Numbered from the stretch's first letter, positions 41,422-52,204 are shown. The stretch is DNA of 64,000 nt from Phymatolithon calcareum (GCA_977006965.1 OZ345372.1:930001-994000), one strand, 5' to 3'. The notes: generated by a model not told the origin, from the letters alone. A program made the numbers and translations.

Positions 41422-42939
41422 ATGGCAGCTACAGCGCCCGCCACGACCATGGTTTCTGTGACAGCACCGCCAGTGCCCGAGAAACGCGGAAACAATGTGA
41501 GAATTCCAGCGGCAGAATATGAGTTCGAAATTGCGTTTTCATCGCCTGCGAGAACAAGGACCCGCTTTCGTGGCATAGACGGCGTTGTTTTCGATGTATT
41601 CGATGAAGCTGCGTGCGTTTCGGGAAGCATGGCTGCTGTTATCCGGTCGAAAGACCCATCAATGCCGCCGGATTATGCATATCCGCTCAGCAATGTGCAG
41701 TCGGGAGTTCTCGAGACTGTGCTAGAATATTGCTATTTTCATGCATCTACCACTCGCGCGTCGATTTCGGACATCGAGGCCGATGAATGGGATGACGAAT
41801 TTGCCTCGCTCGACCCCCGTCACTTGTGCGAATTGGCTTCGGCTGCGTACTATCTTGACATTAAGGCCCTTGTCGATCTCACGTGCAAAACAATCGCGGG
41901 AATGATATCGGGGAAAAGCGCCGATGAGATACGAAGCACATTTCATATTGAAAATGATTTAGACGGGGATTTTCTGGGTGTCCTTCCTTCAGAATGGTAC
42001 GCGTCAGGCTCGGCTCGCGGAAATCGTTTCCGTACACGCTTGCTCACGGTGGAAAGACACGCTCGGCGATTGAATAAGGCGCGCGCACTACGTTCCGCCG
42101 AGAAAATAGTTGAAGAACCGGAAAACGAGCCTATAGCAACGGCAAGTGTTGAGGAAATTATGAACTATATTGATGGTGGTAAGCCATCAGGTACTCAAAA
42201 ATCTTCCGGAAAACGACGACGAAGTAAGAAGAAACGCGTTCAATCTCCGGATCGTAGCAGTGCATCTCAAATCGGTGATGCCAAGATGCACGAAAATGGT
42301 ACGCCCCCCACCGGAAGTGATACCGCTTCACCGCCAACAACGCCCCTAAAACGACCACCTGCAATCCAAACACCAGCCGTCGAAGAAGAGCCTGTACGAC
42401 TGGACCATAACACAAAGGAGGTAGTACTAGTTACATCGCCAACTACTCCGGAGCCGAAGGTTGAGAAAGCCTCAGCTCCAGCTTCCGCTGAGCCCACACC
42501 CCCCGTCGAGACACGAAGCTCAAAGCGTGCGCGACAAAGGGCACGTAAAAAGGACCGTAAGCGGGCCGCGGCTGCTGCGGAAGGCGTGGAGCGAGCGAGC
42601 ACAGAGGAGAGCACTGCAAGCCACGAGTCAAATGGGGCACCACAAAGTTTTGCGGATGAGTTTGACGAAGAAGCTTTGCATCATATGGATGAAGAGGTGG
42701 AGGCATTTGCTCGCAAGCTCATTCTTGCCGATGTCGAGGCTAATGAGAAGAAGCGGCGAACACTTGACTTGCAGTTAAAGGAACTGCAAGATAGAGCGGC
42801 GGTTATTGACACCCAGATGGCGGCGTTGTCGAAAGAGCGAGAAAAGGTTCGCGATAAGCTTGCTAGAGTACATATTGAGCTGGCAAACATACCATCTACG
42901 TCGAGCGAGGCGCTTTCCGGCCGGTATCCCGCTCTCTAG
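41422..42939 (+). CDS. Extended SKP1-like protein (Arabidopsis ASK20/21 type)
   Basis: 505 residues. The SKP1/elongin-C fold spans about 30-180: ACVSGSMAAVIRSKD, LETVLEYCYFH, WDDEFASLDPRHLCELASAA and YLDIKALVDLTCKTIAGMIS followed by EIRSTFHIENDLDGDF. Unlike a normal SKP1 (about 160 residues), the protein continues with a region containing SVEEIMNYIDGG and a Lys/Arg stretch (SSGKRRRSKKKR). A low-complexity Pro/Thr-rich part follows, then EEALHHMDEEVEAFARKLI and a coiled coil to the end. This order (SKP1 fold, FI/YIDGG box, basic patch, REVE-FARRL-like helix) matches plant ASK20/ASK21. SKP1 bridges cullin 1 to F-box proteins; whether the long forms do so is unclear. Confidence 0.82.
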   Translation: MAATAPATTMVSVTAPPVPEKRGNNVRIPAAEYEFEIAFSSPARTRTRFRGIDGVVFDVFDEAACVSGSMAAVIRSKDPSMPPDYAYPLSNVQSGVLETVLEYCYFHASTTRASISDIEADEWDDEFASLDPRHLCELASAAYYLDIKALVDLTCKTIAGMISGKSADEIRSTFHIENDLDGDFLGVLPSEWYASGSARGNRFRTRLLTVERHARRLNKARALRSAEKIVEEPENEPIATASVEEIMNYIDGGKPSGTQKSSGKRRRSKKKRVQSPDRSSASQIGDAKMHENGTPPTGSDTASPPTTPLKRPPAIQTPAVEEEPVRLDHNTKEVVLVTSPTTPEPKVEKASAPASAEPTPPVETRSSKRARQRARKKDRKRAAAAAEGVERASTEESTASHESNGAPQSFADEFDEEALHHMDEEVEAFARKLILADVEANEKKRRTLDLQLKELQDRAAVIDTQMAALSKEREKVRDKLARVHIELANIPSTSSEALSGRYPAL

Positions 42940-43859
42940 TCGAGGCGGTGAAATATATATGATTTGATTCTCATTCATTTTTGTCTCTTACCCTTAATCT
43001 TTCCCGTTTGGGGCACTTGGTGCAAAAAACGTAAAGGAACGGTCTGGCCCCTGACAGGAACTACTTTTTAAGTTACCTTCATTGCTGCCATATTCGTTCG
43101 TAGGTCGATTGGATATCATTGGATAGTACCCTGTATTCAAGCAGATGTCCAAAAGTCTCATGCGGTGCTTCATGGGACCAGTTTAGAGCTTGGAAATCAA
43201 ATATACAGCAGCTGGAGATCACCAGCACGTGATAAGGAAAGGGACAATGTCCGTCGAGATCAGCTCTCCAGTTGGAAGGTATTATTCTTGAGGACGTGCA
43301 AAAAGTCTATACTATGATAGCGGTTCGCTACCCTAGCGAATCTCGAAGTTGTTGCCCACCACGGGATGCTTCACAAGTCAGCTCAACTCTGTGGCACAAG
43401 CAAATGTCGTGGAGATCTCAGATATCTGCAGAGGGAAAGTACTGTACATGTCAAAACTCCAGTTGCCCTCGGGATAACAACGGGCCTGCCTGGTACCCCA
43501 GAAGCGTTACATAGTAACAGAAAACTGCCTATGCAGTATTCCACAATATTGACAACCACAACAAAGGATCACAACATACTGAAAAATGGGCCTGCAACCT
43601 GCACACTTTTACAATCTTCTAGCAAATCAGACACGCTCTACGCTAACAACGCTAAAAACAAACAGAGCCGTAGGCTGCGGGAATTACGCAAGGCTCAGCG
43701 GACACAGTCTTGTGTCTTTCAACTCATACTCCTCTGTATCCAAGCAGTCCCTTCGCCAGTCCTTCCGCCAGTCTGATCTTCTCTCTGACACGACAAAAAA
43801 CGTCTTCTCTCTCCCTTTTGAAACCCATTGGTTCCAAAACATCAATTCCCGTTGCACCG
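42940..43859. other. Intergenic region between convergent genes
   Basis: No gene recognised in about 900 bases. One TACTGTA lies near 43440. Confidence 0.5.
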
Positions 43860-44840
43860 CTAATCATCAGCGGGAACCTTGACAGAGCGCGGAAGAGTCG
43901 CAAAACTTCGATTTGGGTCACCCACCCCAAGACAAAGAAGCGCTTCACTAGCTGCGCCCTCTGCCGTGTGCCTTTGCTGCTGTTCCTGCATAGGACTACT
44001 ACACGCGGTGGTAGTACCACCGCGTGTCACGGCAACCGTGACAGCAGTATGCGTTCCATTAACCATAGGCGACTTCGGCCTCTGTGCCTGCGGTGGAGTA
44101 ACCGGTCGTCTGGCAAGCTGCACGGTCGGTGGCCTTACATGCATCGCCGGCCCCTGCATGAGGGCGGGTCCCGCGAGCGGCACAAGCGCAAGTGGATGTA
44201 CCAGGGGATGTGGCACCACAGTCCACGGCAGTGGATGTGCATAGAACAACTGCTGTGGAGCGTCCTGCGGCGGTGGATACACAACTCCGAGCGCCGCTCC
44301 GCATGGACACGCCGTACACCGCTGCTGCTGTTGTTGTTGCATCGATGCTTGCTCCGATGGAGGTGTTGGTGCAACGGCAAGCAACACCGTTTGTCCCATC
44401 GCCGGCACAGTCGCCGGTGCAACTGCCGGTCGGATGGCGTCCAGTCGACGCGACCGTTCGCTACGACTCTTGTCCCATTTGCGCGCCGCAGCCACACGGC
44501 GCGCGCAATGGACAGAGCAGAAGCGACCGGAAGCATAAGTGCGGTCGTGAATCTTTTTGCATCCCTCGCAGGGAGCTCGTTCGCGCTTGGCTCGACGTGC
44601 CTTAGGTGCTGCGGCCCATTTGCGTCTTGCACCTACCTTCTTCGCACACGGCGCGGAACAAAACCGACCCGATGCGTAAGTGCCCGCATGCGCACCTGCG
44701 CATGCCTCACACATCCGCGGGCCAGTACCGCCGCCGCCGGTGCCTGCTGGCCCGCTGCCGCCCGCTGTCGGAATGGGCACAAACGATAATGCGCTCAGTC
44801 GTGAGGTTAGACCGTCCATTGTCTTCGTGTGCATGCCCAT
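43860..44840 (-). CDS. Protein with two YASGRFCS zinc-binding motifs
   Basis: 326 residues. Two near-identical cysteine motifs lie at about 43-75 and 90-121: C-E-A-C-A-G-A-H then TYASGRFCSAPCAKKV, and C-E-G-C-K-K-I-H then TYASGRFCSVHCARRV, each followed by a basic run ending in KW. Each has four Cys plus His, so a small treble-clef or ribbon-like zinc site is likely. Similar C-x2-C-x3-H-[DG]-x-[TS]-[YF]-x-[ST]-GRFCS motifs occur in many protist and bacterial or phage proteins, some beside HNH nucleases. The C-terminal 200 residues are Pro/Gln/Ala-rich low complexity with a run of Gln. Likely nucleic-acid binding; function unknown. A perfect 13-bp palindrome lies within the coding DNA at 44001-44027. 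Confidence 0.75.
   Translation of the reverse strand: MGMHTKTMDGLTSRLSALSFVPIPTAGGSGPAGTGGGGTGPRMCEACAGAHAGTYASGRFCSAPCAKKVGARRKWAAAPKARRAKRERAPCEGCKKIHDRTYASGRFCSVHCARRVAAARKWDKSRSERSRRLDAIRPAVAPATVPAMGQTVLLAVAPTPPSEQASMQQQQQQRCTACPCGAALGVVYPPPQDAPQQLFYAHPLPWTVVPHPLVHPLALVPLAGPALMQGPAMHVRPPTVQLARRPVTPPQAQRPKSPMVNGTHTAVTVAVTRGGTTTACSSPMQEQQQRHTAEGAASEALLCLGVGDPNRSFATLPRSVKVPADD
44001..44027. repeat. Perfect 13-bp-arm palindrome inside a coding region
   Basis: ACACGCGGTGGTA at 44001-44013 and its reverse complement at 44015-44027, separated by one G. It lies in the low-complexity part of the zinc-motif protein gene. Confidence 0.9.
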
Positions 44841-45345
44841 TTTGTTTCCGTCCGTCCCGCCGCACCTATCGGTATGGAATGGGTTAGGGACACAATGACC
44901 TGACCTGACGGGTCAAGTTCGAGGACGAGACGGCAACGGAATCGGAACTGAAAGCGCCTCCCTGGGAGCTCCACCACTGTGGTGCAGGATTACAAGCACC
45001 TGTCCAATCATCGCCGGATATCCGTACACGTGTGGACGTGGACGGTCTTACCCTGCCCGCCACGATCATACAGACGCCAGGTTTGATCTCGAGTCGGAAA
45101 GCGTAGAGTGCAATGCAACCGCTCATCCGAAACGTCATGCCGCCACGCAAGCGGAACACGATAACTCGGTTCGTCGAACCAAGCCCCGTCACGATGGAAG
45201 CAATGCCATCACTTGCCCAGGGATGAGCGTTGGAGAAGGAAGTGCGCTCTGGATCTAAGCAATACGGCAGACGAAGCGTCAAGCAGATGTAATATTTGCA
45301 TTTAGCAAAGCAAACAGCACTTTGACCTTCCTCTGTGAGAAAAGG
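44841..45345. promoter_or_regulatory. Divergent promoter region
   Basis: 505 bases between the zinc-motif gene (-) and the HEAT-repeat gene (+). The HEAT frame is open from 45322, but its first ATG is at 45346. Confidence 0.4.
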
Positions 45346-47997
45346 ATGGCCAATACTACGCAAAAGACACCTACATCCAATGAAGAAGATGATGCCCCTT
45401 TGTTTGGCGCAATTGGCCGCATCGGCAGCATGGCGGGTGGTCGTAAGGAGACCGGATCCCTTGACCGAAATGCAGATGAAGGACCGTCCTTCTCGTCTGT
45501 TGCGCGTGGAGGTATAGGAAGTGTAAGCAATCCCATAAACGGTAGCATGGGCGTTAGTCGCAAGGACACAGGATCTCTGGACGAAGAAGCAGATGAAGGT
45601 CCTATGTTCTCCGCTGTTGGACGCGGCGGGATTGGGCGGATAAGCAGTTCGGGCGCCGGTGCTTCAGGGAACTCAGTTCCGCGGCTTGTGAGTGGGCTGC
45701 GCCCAGTGGGTGGACGCGGCGTACGTGTCCCCGATGCTCTAAAAGATCTTGAGTTTGATGGTGCCATGGCGGGTGCAGATACCCAGCAGAAGCAGAAGGA
45801 TACAGTCAGCCGAGTTGGACCTTTGGTTACCGCCCTAGATGAGGGAACCGATGAGCACAAGGAAACTGTCTTGCTCGACTTACAGCAGATTCTCCCGCAG
45901 CTCCGGCGTGCACAGTTTTCGTTGGACATTATTGTCCGTCCGCTTTGTGACAAACTCGTCAAATGGTCATTCTACTTGCAGGAAGTCGCGGCGGAGACCT
46001 TGCTGTTGGTTTCCTCGCATTTTGTCCCTCCGGACCTGTTGAAGCTAGTTTGCGAGTCTGCCTTTGAAGTCCTCGGAGCTGCTGATGTTCCCCTTTCCTT
46101 TTTTGAAACTTGGGGTAATGTCCTTGTTTCGGCTTTGCCTAAAGTTACATGGAAGAGGAAAGAACTGCAAAAGCTGTTGCTCGTGTTGGATGGCAAACCA
46201 GGACAAAATTGTCTGGGGGCGCGTAAGCTGACGGCCAGATTGCTCGGGTTTTTAGCAGTCGATGAAGGCGATGTCAGGGACCTGCTTCTCTCCCGCGCAG
46301 TCGTTCTTGCCGAAGAAGAAGATGTCGAAATTCGAGGCATGATAGCGGAATCCATGGGAAGTATTGGCGCTGTTGTGCACACAAACGTTATCGAGCAAGA
46401 GCTGTGGCCGACAATCATGCAGTTTGTTCAAGATGAAGACGTGCGGGTGCGTTGTGCGGCTATGAAATCCATAGCTCATATTGCCACAGCTCACAAGAAG
46501 AATAATCCCCGAGCTCAACTTTTCACAAAACTTCTTCCTGTGATCTTTCTTAACGTATGCACAGCTTCACGAAATTTCGCAGTTCAAGATTTGCGTTACC
46601 TTGAGGATGATCATTATCTTGTTCTTGAGATCAATTCCATGATTTTCGGAAGTCTTGCTGCAAGCTGCTTCAAGCATCTACCTGGGAGCGATTCACGCAA
46701 AGAAGCATACAAAGCTTTTTTGGCCATGTGTACATGCAACAGCCCTTCCATTCGTCGTCATTGTGCATACAATATACCCGGTGTTGCCAGTCAGTTTGTT
46801 GAAAAGTATAGAGGTGAGGTGAGCTCACTTGTTGAGTTTTTCAGTAACGATGCGGATGCCGAAACTCGTTGGATCCTCGCTGCTGGTCTGCATGAGACAG
46901 TCAAGATTCTCGCATCTCGCTATACTGTTGACATACTCTATGTCGCCGTCAAAACCCTGCTTCAGGACTCTAATGGGCTTGTGCGTCTGAATACTCTTCA
47001 TCATTTCAATGAAATCGTCTCACAACTTGCCAAGCAACGAGGATATGCCTCAGCCTCGCGTCTCTCTCCGCTATTTGAGAATCTTCACCTCCAGTGTCAG
47101 GGTAATTGGCGAACGCAGGAGTTACTAGCGAAACAGCTGTATCATGCAGCACCTTTGGTGCCGCCGCCGACGATTGAGGCGAACATATTGCCGTTGCTTT
47201 ACAAGCTTGCCACACAGAGTGCATTCCAGGTACGCAAAGCGGGCATGATTGCTGTGGTTGCATGTATTCGACATCTATCGGACACAGGGGGACGTGAGAC
47301 GGCCATGAGCGCGTTTCGACAGCAGTGGGCACTCAGCTCAGTGTACTGGATGCGCATGGATTTCGTCGCAGCCGCGGAAGCGGCAGTTGAAACGTTTTCT
47401 CGCATTTTGTTCCGCGACACTTTCGCGGCACCGCTCTTGCGCCTCGCGCACGATCCGGTGTCCAATGTTAGACTGCGCGTAGCCAAGGTTATCGAAAAAG
47501 TCGCGCCGGCCACGCACCAAATGGAAGAGTTCCACACCGCGATTACTGCCCTGTGTTGGGATACCGATGTGGATGTCCGTGACGCGATGGACGGTATCCA
47601 GGGTCGTGTGGAGCAGGTGCTGGAAGCTGCCAGGGGTCGATTTGAGGATGATCTCGACCGCGAAGAGGAGGAACAGGAAATGTATGCGCGGCACTTGCAG
47701 GCGCAGCGGGACGCCAACAAGCGAAAGAACACAGTGAAAGAAACTGCTAGCGTGGTGCTGGGAAGAGCCAAGGAAATTGTACGATCACCCACTGGTCACG
47801 ACACTGGTAGCAGTAAAGCAGTGGCTGCTTTGAGGCCTGATGTGTCCGTTGTCTCGAACAAGCCTGCTGGGGTGAGTCCCAACTCTGTGCGCGATGGTGG
47901 AGAGGCTTCGCCCGGTAAAGGGGGTGGAAAAGGGTTTCGGAGCAGACTTGCGGGGTTTGTGTCTCCGGGGAAGGCCAAGAAAAAAGGGAAGGATTAG
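45346..47997 (+). CDS. HEAT-repeat protein phosphatase regulatory subunit, PPP4R4-like (copy A)
   Basis: 883 residues from the ATG at 45346. The first 110 residues hold a degenerate threefold repeat with the core DEGPxFSxVxRGGIG (first copy DDAPLFGAIGRIG). HEAT repeats then run from about 150 to 770, for example VEIRGMIAESMGSIGAVV, ELWPTIMQFVQDEDVRVRCA and AETRWILAAGLHETVKIL. The combination CAYNIPGVA ... WILAAGLHETVKIL resembles the PPP4R4/PR65-type scaffold. The C-terminus is charged, then Gly/Lys-rich and ends in KKKGKD. Such subunits hold PP4 or PP2A catalytic subunits. It is a paralog of the protein encoded at 52205-54616, in convergent orientation across a 4.2-kb desert. Confidence 0.8.
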   Translation: MANTTQKTPTSNEEDDAPLFGAIGRIGSMAGGRKETGSLDRNADEGPSFSSVARGGIGSVSNPINGSMGVSRKDTGSLDEEADEGPMFSAVGRGGIGRISSSGAGASGNSVPRLVSGLRPVGGRGVRVPDALKDLEFDGAMAGADTQQKQKDTVSRVGPLVTALDEGTDEHKETVLLDLQQILPQLRRAQFSLDIIVRPLCDKLVKWSFYLQEVAAETLLLVSSHFVPPDLLKLVCESAFEVLGAADVPLSFFETWGNVLVSALPKVTWKRKELQKLLLVLDGKPGQNCLGARKLTARLLGFLAVDEGDVRDLLLSRAVVLAEEEDVEIRGMIAESMGSIGAVVHTNVIEQELWPTIMQFVQDEDVRVRCAAMKSIAHIATAHKKNNPRAQLFTKLLPVIFLNVCTASRNFAVQDLRYLEDDHYLVLEINSMIFGSLAASCFKHLPGSDSRKEAYKAFLAMCTCNSPSIRRHCAYNIPGVASQFVEKYRGEVSSLVEFFSNDADAETRWILAAGLHETVKILASRYTVDILYVAVKTLLQDSNGLVRLNTLHHFNEIVSQLAKQRGYASASRLSPLFENLHLQCQGNWRTQELLAKQLYHAAPLVPPPTIEANILPLLYKLATQSAFQVRKAGMIAVVACIRHLSDTGGRETAMSAFRQQWALSSVYWMRMDFVAAAEAAVETFSRILFRDTFAAPLLRLAHDPVSNVRLRVAKVIEKVAPATHQMEEFHTAITALCWDTDVDVRDAMDGIQGRVEQVLEAARGRFEDDLDREEEEQEMYARHLQAQRDANKRKNTVKETASVVLGRAKEIVRSPTGHDTGSSKAVAALRPDVSVVSNKPAGVSPNSVRDGGEASPGKGGGKGFRSRLAGFVSPGKAKKKGKD

Positions 47998-48170
47998 GAA
48001 GAGCAATGGAACTGTGTGATGTTGCCTTCCGTCTTGTTCCGATCATGACCAAGCAGATGCACAGTACTGTATAACCCCCCCCCCACAATGTCCAAAAGAT
48101 CCCTGAAGGTTCTCCCGATGCCCCCATGATGTAGTGACCAGAAAAGTATGTACTGCAGTAGTAAAATCTA
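47998..48170. other. 3' flank of HEAT gene A
   Basis: Contains TACTGTA at 48065-48071 and a run of ten C at 48075-48084. No gene. Confidence 0.5.
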
Positions 48171-48865
48171 GAAGGAAAAGGGGCCAATTCTCTTGAGGTG
48201 AGGCGGATGTGAAAATCCAAGAAGCTCTTTTCGCCCCCAAATGCCAACGTTCGCGGCACCATTGGCGTCTCTGTCGATCTTCTTCACTGCACACGAGCTG
48301 TTCACGTACGCCCCGTTGTGAACGACTGTCTTGTCTCAGCCTAAGTTGAGCTTCTGAACTCGTTCGTGAGGACAACAGGGACGGTCTGTTGAGGACATGA
48401 ACCTCGCGACCCGTGACAAACCATGACTGCGCCGAACTTCATCTTCCCGTGCTCCATCCTTAACAATTCTTAACGCCATGTCCAGGTTCTTCTAGGTAGT
48501 TCGATGCGCATGGCCGGCTTTCACCGAGGACGCACAGAGTTACTTTTCCTCTGTTCGCACAGCGCCTCCTTGTAATCCTCAACAAAGCGACTCTTCTCCG
48601 CCTTTTCCAAGTGCCGTCGTGCCAGCGACTCGAAACGATACTGTTTCGCCGAGAAGTAATAACTGGAATAATCGGCAATTGCTGGAGAGGGTTCTTCGAC
48701 GGGTCTATCTGAACCCGTGTTGTGGTTACGATATTCACTTGACCAGGGTCCACGCAGATAACATGACTAGGTTCTCTACAATCATTGGGGGCTTGCGAGG
48801 ACTTTCGGAAAAGTCGTTTGCGCCAGCTGATAATGGAGGTCTCCGGAAAACTCAAAATAAGACAT
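48171..48865 (-). pseudogene. Decayed Fanzor/TnpB-like RuvC nuclease gene
   Basis: Three pieces of a TnpB-family RuvC domain occur in order on the minus strand but in different frames. Near 48715-48760 is HVICVDPGQVNIVTTTRVQ (RuvC-I, DPG with catalytic Asp). Overlapping it in another frame, about 48560-48690, is a helical segment YYFSAKQYRFESLARRHLEK, like the post-RuvC-I helix of Fanzors. Near 48345-48378 is VPVVLTNEFRSS (RuvC-II, catalytic Glu). Near 48244-48300 is SSCAVKKIDRDANGAANVG (RuvC-III, DRDxNxAxN). The zinc-finger cysteines between II and III are mostly lost. Stops and at least two frameshifts make it non-coding. Fanzors are eukaryotic transposon-encoded, RNA-guided nucleases. The N-terminal half is not recognisable. 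Confidence 0.62.
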
Positions 48866-51800
48866 ACGCTAATTCTTATTTTGGTCCGCCCTCTTGGTTT
48901 TCACGAATGGCACTCACAAGCACGAATCCGTTCATTGAACGGCGGGCAAATTACACATTCGATTGATCCAATCGAACCGATAATCTTTCGCCGCGAAGTC
49001 CGGTGCGAATACAATTACGGAATACGTTTCTGCGCCTGATGCTTTCCCTTTAAACCCCCAGAGACAAACTGTAGTGGAAATACAATGCGACTGACAAACA
49101 TTTCACTGTGTATCTATAACAACAATTAAAAAATGCTGGTCACTTATTTGACTATCCATATCTCTGAGCTGGCAGCCCTGCAGCACATGCTTCCTTCATT
49201 CAGCACCAAGCCTCGCACTCGCTTCCGACATCTACTGCGCTTCCCGACCAGAGCCACAAGAAGATCAAACATACAAGTGCAACTGCTGGCACTACTAGAA
49301 CGGACCCTACGGAGCAGTACTGGCTACGCGGACGCCTACGAATATTGGCTCATAAAACAAGATCACGCAACCTGCCTTGCACACTCTACGCGCCCCTCTG
49401 AGAGCAACCTGCTGAAGGCCCTATTCGCAGGATGGACGCAAGAAGAAGCCCCGAGTGTCACGAAGCTCCGAATTCCAGTAAGCAAAATAGCACAGAGAAC
49501 TCACTTTTTGTCCCTGAACCACCTCAGCTTGTATGGTTCTGTGATAGATTCCCTGGAGACCCTAGTCTGGTTGTGGAACGCTATGGAGTAAGTGGCATTA
49601 CGCACATGCGCAACATCAGCACGATGCTCCTTAGGCCCAAATGGACCAAACGAGACCGTAGGAAACTGACCGGCGCTATCAACAAGCTCACGAGCCACTG
49701 GCCTAGACCTGCCTCTCGTCCAGACCTGCAGTACTGGCCCAAAATAGCCCTGATTGACCCCCACAAGAAATATCCATGTCCCAAGTTGTCAGTGGCGATC
49801 AATTTCACGTCAACTGAGTTTTTTTCCGTTTCTTCCTCATTTTTTTAACTCTTCTCAGCCCTCATAAACGAAACCTCGTCATAGTATGAGCGAGACGTCC
49901 ACTACAGCGTTAATTAGTTGCCTCTTTCCTCCACGCCAGGGAGCCGCAGGCACTACCGTAAAACCATAACCATACACTTATATCTGAAATTAGTGATCAT
50001 CGCGAAGAGCGAACATGTTGCATCTACATGCACCAAGAATCCTTGCGTTCATGCGCACTTCTGAATAAAATCCTAAGAAATATCGCTTTCTAAAGTATTA
50101 TTGATGTCGCCGTGCAAAGAGTGGCGTACGTGCATCATTCCTCAAGACCTGACAGAAAAATTCAACGATGTCTGTGCGTAGGAATTCATGATCCACTCTA
50201 TTGCGTTCAGACAGTTGGCCTCTTTGAGGGAATAGTTCTGTCGATCGCCTATACTGTACCCCCTGCTCTTGTACGAAACTACAAGTTACTCACGGGCTCC
50301 ACTTTCCGCAGCAACAAGTTCATAAACGCTGTCGGTGATAGGTGGTTTTATCACGCAATTTAGGAATAGACGGGGTGTTTCTTTGCCGATTTTGCTACTT
50401 CCGAAAGAGTTGATGTGAGAGCCGAAGGAGATTTTCGCTCGGAAGCACATGAATAGAAATAGAAGAGATTGGAGAGCATATTGGTGAAAATGTCTTTGGC
50501 CATGGACTTCAAAGGAGGGATGAGAAGTTAATTTAAAAAACAATTTGGCGCGAAAAAACACCGATAGAAGGGCTCAAAAACTCATAATCTTGAGTTTTGA
50601 CCAATTAGAACGCTCTGGATGTGGACAACAGCGAGGTTATCATAAGTACAATTCCCTTCGAAGCATCGTCGTTATTAGAAAAATTGCATTGTTGACGGCG
50701 AGACCTGCAGCGAAATTTCGTAAAATATTCCTTTATAAATGCTCACGTTTGTGCCATTTTTTACTCGTACTCGCGGTTGAACTGTTCTAAGAGGTGGCTA
50801 TAGGCTAAACGCTTCTCTCCTTCGTCGAACAGGGAGCGAGTAGTAGTTGCCAACGTACAGTTTCTGCTTTGTCCGAAAGAAAAGCCCGTCGGGAACGGTA
50901 ACTTGCGAAAAAGACAAGGACCTCCTTTAATCACAAAAGTGCGTGCGTGTGAAAACAGAAAGTAAATCCTCACGCTCCATGGGTCTATTACTGTACGTGA
51001 AAAATCTGTAGAATAAATATCTCTATGTGTACCACACTCGTACCCACCACACTTGGGAGATGAAGAGCCATAAAAGTCAAGTCTGCTTTTCCCCATTACA
51101 TATACGTACGTATTTGAGGCGTAGAACATGCAAATGCAGTCCACGATTGGCATGCACCTCGACTGGATGAGCCGTGCTTCTATTAACCCAGTAATTGGAT
51201 TTTCTCCTCAGTTAGCCTCCCCCCTCTCCGCATATCGAGAGAAGTGCGCAGGAAACCAGATGAGGTCGCTAATTTTATAAAAGCTTACCGACCTTCCGGT
51301 GCACACCTTCCCGTGGCATGACACGAGTCGTGAGAAGAAAGTGTAACCAGTTTGGTACAGTAAATTTATGGCTCTTTTCTGTCGCCTTGTTTTTTTCTGC
51401 ATTGTCGTGCCTTCCACGCGTTGTCGGGGATGTTCCCCGCAAGAAGAGCGACCTTACGGGCACGCTGTCTCATGAGAAACGGAAGAGCTGTTCGAATTGT
51501 AATCTCCCGCACGTTCACGTGTCTGACTTAGTTGCTCCACCAATTACCTCAGATCTTTGAACGCCACTTAAGATCTCATGCGCAGCAAGGACGTGCAACC
51601 GATTTGCTTCGAGTCCTGACTACTCGTCATACGCACCCACAATATGAATTTGAATACCACATCCTGACTGACGATCTGTGACTTGTGCTGCATGGAGCCG
51701 TCGAAACGTCCGCCATGCGCATGAATTATTCCGAGATGCTTGCAATCAGTCAAATGCCTTGGAGATTCGGCTGTTGCACAAGCGCAGCAGTAAAGATTTT

Positions 51801-52204
51801 TATCTTGCTACAAACGCCAAGCTCCTATTGCAAAGTACAGCACAGATTATTCCCTGCCTGAGAGGCCAGCTCTGTGCTTCGCTCGTTCTCATCACCTATG
51901 AAGCGGTAAATTCAATTCCTGTCTTTACAAAACGGGACCTTCTTTACGGATAGCGAAAGGTAGGGCAGAGCAATACTGGGTCGCACAAATCTCCTTGCAC
52001 AACAAATTCAGCACATTTTGCGCGTTACAAGACGAAACAGTAAAGTTTAAAATCAAAGCTTGCGCAGTCACGACGATCGACATCGCAAGCGGGATCCGCA
52101 ATAATCATGCCAATCCTTCTTAGTGATGTAAAAAATAAGGACGCAAAGAATGTACAAAATCGATGCTCGAGAGAGACGACACAATGCGCCAATAGCCTCG
52201 GGTC
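48866..52204. other. Gene-free desert between the two HEAT genes
   Basis: About 3.3 kb without a supportable gene. Overlapping frames at 49133-49848 on the + strand (up to 152 codons) look like fragments of one broken ORF but match nothing I know. TACTGTA/TACAGTA copies occur near 50255, 50990 and 51356. Probably mobile-element debris that includes the upstream remains of the Fanzor-like gene. Confidence 0.5.

Noticed and set aside
43710-44789. 360-codon open frame on the plus strand
   Set aside because: It runs antisense to the zinc-motif gene, whose paired Cys motifs are clearly the real signal; Arg/His/Leu-rich shadow.
49133-49848. Overlapping plus-strand frames in the desert
   Set aside because: They may be fragments of one old ORF, but I could match them to no family, so no gene is claimed.
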